Below the pieces are notes generated by a model. The model worked only from the letters and a program-made list of their open reading frames with translations, had not been told where the DNA came from and did not search any database. Of a DNA stretch of 64,000 nucleotides, positions 58,328 through 64,000 are shown piece by piece (the first letter of the stretch is position 1; every line of letters begins with the position of its first letter). This stretch comes from CALDTK01 sp965213735. GTDB lineage: Bacteria > Bacteroidota > Bacteroidia > Chitinophagales > Saprospiraceae. The stretch covers positions 1,550,001 to 1,614,000 of the forward strand of contig CBDCAB010000006.1 of the NCBI GenBank assembly GCA_965213735.1, read 5' to 3'. Position numbers and translations under genes: made by a program.

Positions 58328-58789
58328 ATGCAAGAAGCTCAGGATAATTCAACGGCAGCTTCCACCTCCTCTACACCCAAGCTACTCAACGAAGCTTTCA
58401 CTAGGCTAAGAGCCAGTGCCGCAGCCTACGAACACGCCTGTGGCCTCAAACAACTCACCGCCCTGCACGAGTGGATGCGCAGCTACGGCAATCGCCTGCG
58501 CAGAATGGCCGAGCAACTGCAAGACGAAGGCGCTCGCAGCACAGCCGCATCACAAGATTCAGCAAAAACCTTGTACGACGAAGACGTCTGCAAAAGCCCC
58601 TCTACCATACTCGTAGAAGCTGAGAAAAATCAGCAAACGCTCATCGATGTCTTCGTGCGTATCACCGATCGCCTAGATATGGACGCAGAATTATTCGATC
58701 TCGTCAATGATCAACGCGAGGAGCTCACAGATGTCCTCAGCGACATGGCCGAGCTGCGCCGCGAGTACGAAGCATATGGAGTTCAGTAG
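58328..58789 (+). CDS. Helical cytoplasmic protein of unknown function
   Basis: A 153-residue protein, predicted all-helical after a Ser/Thr-rich start (STAASTSSTP). LKQLTALHEWMRSYGNRLRR, then STILVEAEKNQQTLIDVFVR and DLVNDQREELTDVLSDMAEL suggest a four-helix bundle, possibly ferritin/Dps-like, but I do not see iron-ligand patterns. It is 24 bases upstream of the TPR membrane protein gene, which has its own promoter element. Function unknown. Confidence 0.6.
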   Translation: MQEAQDNSTAASTSSTPKLLNEAFTRLRASAAAYEHACGLKQLTALHEWMRSYGNRLRRMAEQLQDEGARSTAASQDSAKTLYDEDVCKSPSTILVEAEKNQQTLIDVFVRITDRLDMDAELFDLVNDQREELTDVLSDMAELRREYEAYGVQ

Positions 58790-58798
58790 GCGCTGGCG

Positions 58799-58806
58799 TA
58801 CCTTTG
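58799..58806 (+). promoter_or_regulatory. -7 promoter element (TACCTTTG) of the TPR membrane protein gene
   Basis: Perfect TAnnTTTG, seven bases before ATG 58814 and directly after the preceding stop codon. Confidence 0.6.
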
Positions 58807-58813
58807 CCCGCTA

Positions 58814-59422
58814 ATGTTCAAGCTCAATATCTACCTGCGCTTTGCGCTCATTGCCGCAACGCTAGTCATCGGCATCGTCCTGACTGTGATCTACAGTTTT
58901 TGGTATGCCCTGCCATTTTTCCTGATCATGCTCGTGCTTATTGCAGGCTATATTTTGTTGGGTACCATCCAAAGCGCCAGCGAACTCATGCAGGCCCAGC
59001 AGGTCGATGCCGCTGAAAAGCGCCTCATGCTCACGAAGTTTCCCAGCCTGCTCTACCCCGCCAATCGAGCTTACTATTACATGCTGCAGGCCAATATGGC
59101 TTTTATACGCAAAGACACCAAAAAAGCTGAAGGTCTGCTCAAACAAGCGAGCGCAATAGATATGCCCAGCGGCAACGAGACTGCTGTTGTAGAACTTCAA
59201 CTGGCGAACATTGCCGCACAGCGAGGAAGCTGGCCAGAGGTAAACCAACGCATTCAGAAAATTCGCAAACTCAGCGTCACCGAGCCCATGATCATCGAAC
59301 AGGTTGAGCAGCTTGAAAAGGCCTACCGCAATCGTGGCCAAGTGAAACTCGCCCAACGTATGGGTATGCAAGGTGGCGGGGGCAGACCGGGAAGTAAGCG
59401 CCGTCGCCCTAGGATGCGCTAG
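58814..59422 (+). CDS. Inner-membrane TPR-like protein
   Basis: A 202-residue protein with two adjacent membrane helices at ~7-60 (IYLRFALIAATLVIGIVLTV, YALPFFLIMLVLIAGYIL). A soluble helical region ~65-180 with TPR-like repeats follows (ANMAFIRKDTKKAEGLLKQA, VELQLANIAAQRGSWPEVNQ), then a basic Gly/Arg tail (GGGGRPGSKRRRPRMR). TPR domains mediate protein contacts, and the partner is unknown. It overlaps the end of the convergent lnt gene by 14 bases. Confidence 0.75.
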   Translation: MFKLNIYLRFALIAATLVIGIVLTVIYSFWYALPFFLIMLVLIAGYILLGTIQSASELMQAQQVDAAEKRLMLTKFPSLLYPANRAYYYMLQANMAFIRKDTKKAEGLLKQASAIDMPSGNETAVVELQLANIAAQRGSWPEVNQRIQKIRKLSVTEPMIIEQVEQLEKAYRNRGQVKLAQRMGMQGGGGRPGSKRRRPRMR

Positions 59423-61160
59423 CGCCCCGACGCAACGTAATTGCCAGCAGACTGAGTAGCACCAGCACGCTCATTCCAGCAGCTAAGCGACCAAGAATAT
59501 CTCCGTAGCGCGTATAGAAGGTCTGCTCCTCCAGCAGGGCTATCCCTTCGCTGAGGTAGCTTGCCTCATCATAGGCTGTACGTGCAACCACTCTTCCTGC
59601 CGGATCGACAAAAGCACTTACGCCCGAATTGGCCGCCTGCACCACCCAACGCCGCGTTTCGATAGCGCGCAAACTCGCAAACTGCAAGTGCTGAAGGTGG
59701 CCAGGCGAATCATCCCACCAGCCATCATTGGTGGGCACAGTGAGAAGATTCGCTCCGGACAGCACAAACTCACGCACGTAATCACCGTAGATACTTTCGT
59801 AGCAGATTAAGGGTGCGGCGCGTATGCCGCTTGCGCCAAAATTCATGACCATTGCGGTATCACTCGTGCCCAAACCAGCGGTAGTGCCACCCAGACTTTC
59901 TACCAGCGGCTCGAACAGAAACAAGGCCTTGCGGTAGGGCAGAAATTCTACGCCAGGGACGAGTTTGGATTTATGGTATACCTGCGCACTCCCCTCCCCT
60001 TCGAGAGCGGCTGCAGCATTATGCATGGTGTAGTAGGAGGTGCCGCGTGGACTCTCCCGCACTCTCAGAGCAGGATTTTCAATTGGTTTTGCGTAGCGCC
60101 TGTAGGTAGAAAGACCTACCAACAGCCCAGCGGGAGAAGTGAGGTTTTGGCGAAAGCTGGACCAGTAAGCCTCGAGCTGACCTCCTCTTAAAGTGGCCTC
60201 ATCGTAGCTGCTGCCAAAACTCGTCTCGGGAAGCACGTACAAACTCGACGCAGGAGCTTGCTCTACGAGGGCAAAGGTTTCATCAATTTGTTGAGTTGGA
60301 CTGATCTCAAACTTGCGGTAGTGGGGCTCATAATTAGGTTGAATAGCCGTCACGACTACGGCATTTTCAGCTGAACGGAGTTGGTGCCGGAGAAGCATAA
60401 ACAGCGAAGCGAGCACGGGTATGAGGCTACCGACCGCTAATGCTATGGCTGCACGCCGCTTAGCCTCCAGCACGAGGAGCTGGTAGAGCAACACCCCTAA
60501 AGTGCATATTAAAAGACTCCCGCCGAAGGTGCCCGTAAATTCATACCACTGAATCAGTGCCGGTGTAGTTGCCAGACTATTACCGAACGCGAGCCATGGC
60601 CACGCGATTTGCCAATTGTAGTGCAGCCACTCAAAACCAAGCCACAACACTACAGCTGCGGGCAACCATATGCTGGGCATGCGCTTGCGCACCAGGTAAA
60701 TGAGCGCCCACGGCACTGCCATCAGCAAGGCGTTGAGGAAATTGGCTACCACGCCAGCTGCGAGAGCTGTATTCGCTACCCACCAGGTGGCGCCAATATT
60801 GTACAGCAACAGCGTGTGGTAGCTGTACCACCATTGTTGCTTGATGCTGAGGCTCGATGTGGCAAGCCTGTTGGTGAGGTAGAGCAAGCCGGCAAAACCT
60901 AGCACGAGCAGTGGCCACAGCGGCAGCGGACCGAAGCCTACGCCCATAGCGACGCCGCTGAGCGTGGCGATGCCTAGCAACTGGAGCCGACTGAGGTTTT
61001 GCCGCAAGGCCACCACTACCCCCCACAGACCGAGAAGCAGCGGAAGCGGCCACCATCCCCACAGTTGTTGTTGCTGCGTGAGCTGATAAAGCTGAAATCC
61101 GCAAACAGCAATAGCGGCCAGGGAGGGAGCGAGCACATAGAGGCGAAAGCGCTGCGGCAT
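59409..61160 (-). CDS. lnt: Apolipoprotein N-acyltransferase
   Basis: A 583-residue inner-membrane enzyme adding the third acyl chain to lipoproteins, consistent with the many lipoproteins here. Membrane helices occupy ~1-250. The CN-hydrolase domain carries the Glu in VLPETSFGSSYDE, the Lys in YHKSKLVPGVEFLPYR and the nucleophile Cys in LICYESIYGDYV, followed by LTVPTNDGWWDDSPGHLQHL. A one-mismatch -7 element (TTTATTTG) lies 4 bases before the ATG. It has an exact copy of the 14-mer motif at 60145-60158. Confidence 0.94.
   Translation of the reverse strand: MPQRFRLYVLAPSLAAIAVCGFQLYQLTQQQQLWGWWPLPLLLGLWGVVVALRQNLSRLQLLGIATLSGVAMGVGFGPLPLWPLLVLGFAGLLYLTNRLATSSLSIKQQWWYSYHTLLLYNIGATWWVANTALAAGVVANFLNALLMAVPWALIYLVRKRMPSIWLPAAVVLWLGFEWLHYNWQIAWPWLAFGNSLATTPALIQWYEFTGTFGGSLLICTLGVLLYQLLVLEAKRRAAIALAVGSLIPVLASLFMLLRHQLRSAENAVVVTAIQPNYEPHYRKFEISPTQQIDETFALVEQAPASSLYVLPETSFGSSYDEATLRGGQLEAYWSSFRQNLTSPAGLLVGLSTYRRYAKPIENPALRVRESPRGTSYYTMHNAAAALEGEGSAQVYHKSKLVPGVEFLPYRKALFLFEPLVESLGGTTAGLGTSDTAMVMNFGASGIRAAPLICYESIYGDYVREFVLSGANLLTVPTNDGWWDDSPGHLQHLQFASLRAIETRRWVVQAANSGVSAFVDPAGRVVARTAYDEASYLSEGIALLEEQTFYTRYGDILGRLAAGMSVLVLLSLLAITLRRGASAS
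60145..60158 (-). repeat. GCTTTCGCCAAAAC iterated motif, exact copy
   Basis: Exact copy on the minus strand inside lnt, read as TTT CGC CAA AAC (FRQN). Confidence 0.7.
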
Positions 61161-61195
61161 GGCGCAAATAAAACCCTACCGTGCGAGTCGCTAAG

Positions 61196-61564
61196 CTATT
61201 GAGCAGATTGCTGAAGGCTGTCTTGCTGAAAGCGCTGTGCGGCTAAGCGCAACTCATAGGCCTCTCGCGACGCACGAAGCTTGGCCTCACGGTCGCGGTA
61301 GCCTGTGGCCGAATGGGCTACTTCTACTGGAGTTGCAGGGCCGGCAATGCCGCGCTCGCGACAGGGGCCGCGGTAGTCGCCGTGAGCTCGGTGCTCTTCC
61401 CAATCCTCGGCTTTGACGTTGATGGTGCGCTTGTGATCATGGCAGATCGTGGCGTAAAGCTGCTCCGGATTATCCTTGGCGTAGGTGGCTGCCGAATACG
61501 GTCGCTGGCAGCCACTCAACAAGAGGCAGCAAGTTGCGAAAAGGAATATCGGGCAGCGTTTCAC
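61196..61564 (-). CDS. Small lipoprotein with Cys/His-rich motif
   Basis: A 122-residue lipoprotein. I chose GTG 61564, which gives the clean signal VKRCPIFLFATCCLLLSGC; the longer frame would overlap metG. The mature protein contains TICHDHKRTINVKAEDWEEH followed by RAHGDYRGPC: a Cys-His start and a HxAHGD...C end seen in several secreted Bacteroidota and other proteins, probably metal- or disulfide-stabilised. A helical charged tail follows. It lies 34 bases downstream of metG. Function unknown. Confidence 0.7.
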   Translation of the reverse strand: MKRCPIFLFATCCLLLSGCQRPYSAATYAKDNPEQLYATICHDHKRTINVKAEDWEEHRAHGDYRGPCRERGIAGPATPVEVAHSATGYRDREAKLRASREAYELRLAAQRFQQDSLQQSAQ

Positions 61565-61598
61565 AAATTTGGCAGGTGCCAAAACCTTACCAAAGCTG

Positions 61599-63752
61599 CT
61601 AAGCGACAGGCATTCCAGCAGGAAATTCACCTTCTGGAGCAACAAAAACGAGCTTGCCTCCTTCACCTTCCGCCATCAGAATCATACCCGCGCTTTCAAC
61701 TCCACGGAGTTTGCGCGGCGCCAAGTTGACCAGTACCAGCACCCGTTTGCCAGGGAGTTGGTCGGGAGCAAAGTGTTGAGCGATTCCGGAGACGATGGTG
61801 CGCTGCTCGAAGCCGAGATCGACGGTGAGCTTGAGCAACTTATCGGCTTTTGGGATGGCTTCGGCGGCGAGGATGGTGCCGGTGCGGATATCGAGTTTGC
61901 TGAAGTCTTCGTAGCTGATCGTCTCTTTCACGGGCAAATATTCGGCAGGTGGAGCGGCTTGCTCTTGAGCGAGTGCGGCGGCTAATTTATCCTGTTGAGC
62001 CTGCACTATTTTCAGCAAGCGATCATCCTTTCGGTCGTGAATTTTTGCGAATAGAAGTTCGGGCTCGCCCAGTGTCGTGCCTGCAGGTACGAGTGCCTCT
62101 CGGGATGCGAGTTTTGTTTTCGCTTCCGCAAAACCTATTCCTGCCGTACCAAACAAGCGCTGAATTTTTGCAGCAGTCGTCGGAATAAAAGGCTCGAAAA
62201 GGATGCCTGCCAAACCTGAGGCTTGAGCAGCGACAAAAAGGGCTTCGGCAATAGCAGGATCAGCGGGATCGGCCTTGTACAACTTCCATGGTGCGCGCTC
62301 TTGCAGCTCGGCATTGGCCCAATCGATTGCGCCTATAACTACCTGCACGGCCTCCTTGAGCTGGAATGATTCGAGGAGTGCTCTCACCTCAGCTTCTGTA
62401 GCAGTTAGATGCTTAGCCACTGCGGCAGGCAAGGCGGCTTGAGGCACCTTCCCGTCGAAGTACTTATGCGTAAGGACGACAGTGCGGTTGATAAAGTTGC
62501 CGAGTTTATCAGCAAGTTCTTTATCGTGATACTCGGTAAATTCTGTCCACGTAAAATCTGCATCTTTATTTTCCGGTGCACCTCTGAGCAGGGCGTAGCG
62601 CATAGCATCTACATGATTGGGAAAATCGGCGAATTCCTCCAGGTACTCATCCATGGTGATGCCGATACCGCGAGATTTCGAAAACTTCTGCCCTTCGAAG
62701 TTTAGAAACTGATTTGCCGGCACCTGACGCGCAATGTTGTAGTCGCCGAGCGCCTTGAGTGTCGCTTGAAACGTGAGGCAATGAAATACGATATTGTCCT
62801 TGCCGATAAAATGCACGAGTTCGGTCGAGGCATCTTTCCAGTACTTCTCCCAGTCACCATTGTTTTCGAGTGCCCACTGCTTGGTGGCTGAGATATAGCC
62901 AATTGGTGCATCGAACCATACGTACAGGACCTTCCCGGCAGCATCTTCGGGTGTGATGTGACCTGCTACGGGTGGCACTGCAATACCCCAGTCGAGATCG
63001 CGGGTGAAGGCTCGGGGTTGGAGTCCAGCATCCAACCAACTGCGGCATTGGCCCGTGACGTGGTTGCGCCAGGTATTCGCGTCGTGGTGACTGTTTGGGG
63101 CTTGGCTGGCGTCGAGGCGACCGTTTTCGATGTACTCACGTAGCCACTCCTCGTGTTGATCGAGTCGAAAGTACCAGTGTTTGGTGCTGCGGAGGGTAGG
63201 CTCGTTGCCACTGAGGGTGGAGCGTGGGTGGAGGAGTTCGCGTGGGCTGAGATCTTTGCCACAGTTTTCGCACTGATCTCCGTAGGCCTCTGTTGAGCCA
63301 CAATTTGGGCAGGTGCCTTTAATGAAGCGGTCGGCCAAGAAGCTTCCGAATTTCTCGTCGTAGTACTGCTCGGTGGTGCGTTCTTCGAATTGCTCTCCCT
63401 GCGTGATGAGTTGGGCAAACAGTTCTTGAGCCGTCTCGTGGTGGAGTTGGCTTGAGGTACGGTGGTAGATATCGAAGCTTACGCCAAAACGCGCGAATAC
63501 ATCTTGGCTAAGCTCGTGGTAAGAGTCGATAATGCTCTGTTCGGAGCGACCTTCTTTTTTGGCGCGCATTGAAATTGCAGCCCCGTGTTCGTCGGAGCCA
63601 CAAACCCACAGTACTTCTTTCTTGGCTGAGCGCAGGTAGCGCACGTATACATCGGCTGGTAGGTAGGCACCGGCGAGGTGGCCGAGGTGGAGTGGCCCAT
63701 TGGCATAAGGCAGGGCGGATGTGACCAGGGTTCGCGCTGGAGGAGTTGGCAT
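61599..63752 (-). CDS. metG: Methionyl-tRNA synthetase with C-terminal tRNA-binding domain
   Basis: A 717-residue synthetase charging tRNA-Met. HIGH-like motif: LPYANGPLHLGHLAGAYLPA; KMSKS-like: QKFSKSRGIGI. A zinc knuckle lies at ~150-180 (CPNCGSTEAYGDQCENCGKD). The appended EMAPII/Trbp111-like domain is at ~605-717 (DFSKLDIRTGTILAAEAIPK, ADKLLKLTVDLGFEQRTIVS). A near-match -7 element (TACCTTTC) lies 4 bases before the ATG at 63752. It is the last complete gene of the window. Confidence 0.97.
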   Translation of the reverse strand: MPTPPARTLVTSALPYANGPLHLGHLAGAYLPADVYVRYLRSAKKEVLWVCGSDEHGAAISMRAKKEGRSEQSIIDSYHELSQDVFARFGVSFDIYHRTSSQLHHETAQELFAQLITQGEQFEERTTEQYYDEKFGSFLADRFIKGTCPNCGSTEAYGDQCENCGKDLSPRELLHPRSTLSGNEPTLRSTKHWYFRLDQHEEWLREYIENGRLDASQAPNSHHDANTWRNHVTGQCRSWLDAGLQPRAFTRDLDWGIAVPPVAGHITPEDAAGKVLYVWFDAPIGYISATKQWALENNGDWEKYWKDASTELVHFIGKDNIVFHCLTFQATLKALGDYNIARQVPANQFLNFEGQKFSKSRGIGITMDEYLEEFADFPNHVDAMRYALLRGAPENKDADFTWTEFTEYHDKELADKLGNFINRTVVLTHKYFDGKVPQAALPAAVAKHLTATEAEVRALLESFQLKEAVQVVIGAIDWANAELQERAPWKLYKADPADPAIAEALFVAAQASGLAGILFEPFIPTTAAKIQRLFGTAGIGFAEAKTKLASREALVPAGTTLGEPELLFAKIHDRKDDRLLKIVQAQQDKLAAALAQEQAAPPAEYLPVKETISYEDFSKLDIRTGTILAAEAIPKADKLLKLTVDLGFEQRTIVSGIAQHFAPDQLPGKRVLVLVNLAPRKLRGVESAGMILMAEGEGGKLVFVAPEGEFPAGMPVA
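62122..62134 (+). repeat. GCTTCCGCAAAAC, degenerate copy of the iterated motif
   Basis: One substitution and one missing base relative to GCTTTCGCGAAAAC; inside metG. Confidence 0.3.
63477..63490 (+). repeat. GCTTACGCCAAAAC, one-mismatch copy of the iterated motif
   Basis: One change from GCTTTCGCCAAAAC, inside metG. The same T-to-A variant occurs at 6146-6159, 34079-34092 and 44170-44183. Confidence 0.5.
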
Positions 63753-63893
63753 GGGGGAAAGGTAAATAGGGAATGCCTGCGGCGGGGGAGCTATGATGCC
63801 CAGCCCGTCTGCCCACTACGCGGTCAAACAAACTGGCCGAACACATGGTGGACCTAACCGGCCCACTGACTACGACGTGAGCGGAGCGCACAT

Positions 63894-63928
63894 AGCGCCT
63901 AGGACCCAGCACCTAGCCCCAAGCACCT
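63894..63928 (+). repeat. Heptanucleotide tandem repeat (AGCNCCT-type x5)
   Basis: Five contiguous heptads: AGCGCCT, AGGACCC, AGCACCT, AGCCCCA, AGCACCT. Consensus AGCNCCT, matching the arrays at 10279-10306 and 46595-46615. The surrounding gene-free stretch (63753-64000) otherwise holds only the metG promoter region; I see no other gene there. Confidence 0.7.
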
Positions 63929-64000
63929 ATAAGGCATGGTAGGCCGAGGTACCCGACGGACCTGATCTTGAGCCTCTTTTCACATTATGGATGGGTCTAC

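Noticed and set aside
23377..61010. GTTTTGCCGCAAGGC at 23377 and 60996, related to GCCTTTCGGCAAAAC at 4488 and 12306, as further motif copies
   Set aside because: They differ at two or more positions and two encode the same Arg-Gln-Asn codons, so I kept them out of the main count.
1..64000. tRNA, rRNA and prophage genes
   Set aside because: I scanned the gaps for tRNA-like cloverleaf sequence, CCA ends and phage structural or integrase genes and saw none.

Overview
This 64 kb window looks like chromosomal DNA of a free-living member of the Bacteroidota, probably near the Saprospiria/Lewinella group (the group is inference). The evidence is type IX secretion (T9SS) sorting domains, a T9SS plug-like lipoprotein, TonB-dependent receptors, many lipoproteins, a lack of clear Shine-Dalgarno sites, and repeated Bacteroidota -7 promoter elements (TAnnTTTG) close to start codons. 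I see no rRNA, tRNA, prophage, IS element or CRISPR array. Genes are tightly packed, often with 4-base ATGA overlaps.

Layout. 1-10 kb: partial T9SS plug-like lipoprotein, mpg, guaB, tadA, two paralogous small secreted proteins, pcm, a geranylgeranyl-reductase-type flavoprotein, a sensor kinase and an ECF sigma factor. 10-17 kb: a sigma-54 response regulator, then a cobalamin riboswitch driving a four-gene B12 uptake operon (BtuB-like receptor, DUF4465 protein with T9SS tail, BtuH-like surface protein, BtuG-like propeller). 17-28 kb: dgkA, a degenerate EEP-fold membrane protein, fumC, sodA, recQ, and a 1224-residue metallophosphoesterase / kinase-like / beta-barrel fusion. 28-38 kb: a four-gene minus-strand operon (lipoprotein, GT-C glycosyltransferase, EamA transporter, SET protein), flotillin plus NfeD, mscL, an S41 peptidase and prs. 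38-46 kb: dacB-xerD, then a large T9SS surface protein and a TonB receptor, each preceded by a near-identical 95-bp promoter/operator/leader copy. 46-64 kb: an oxidoreductase with a T6SS-immunity-like protein, a HEPN/MNT toxin-antitoxin pair with a decayed second antitoxin, lepA, a Nudix regulator with an App1 phosphatase and trehalase, ltaE, a bifunctional nuclease, mazG, lnt and metG.

The most notable signals are: (1) a 14-bp sequence, GCTTTCGCSAAAAC, present seven times exactly and about seven more times with one mismatch, in several reading frames and both orientations; (2) the 95-bp direct repeats around the surface-protein gene, carrying a DtxR-like palindrome over the -7 element; (3) the phosphatase/kinase-like/barrel fusion; (4) -7 elements only 3-7 bases from start codons, implying leaderless mRNAs; (5) three intergenic heptanucleotide tandem repeats of related sequence.
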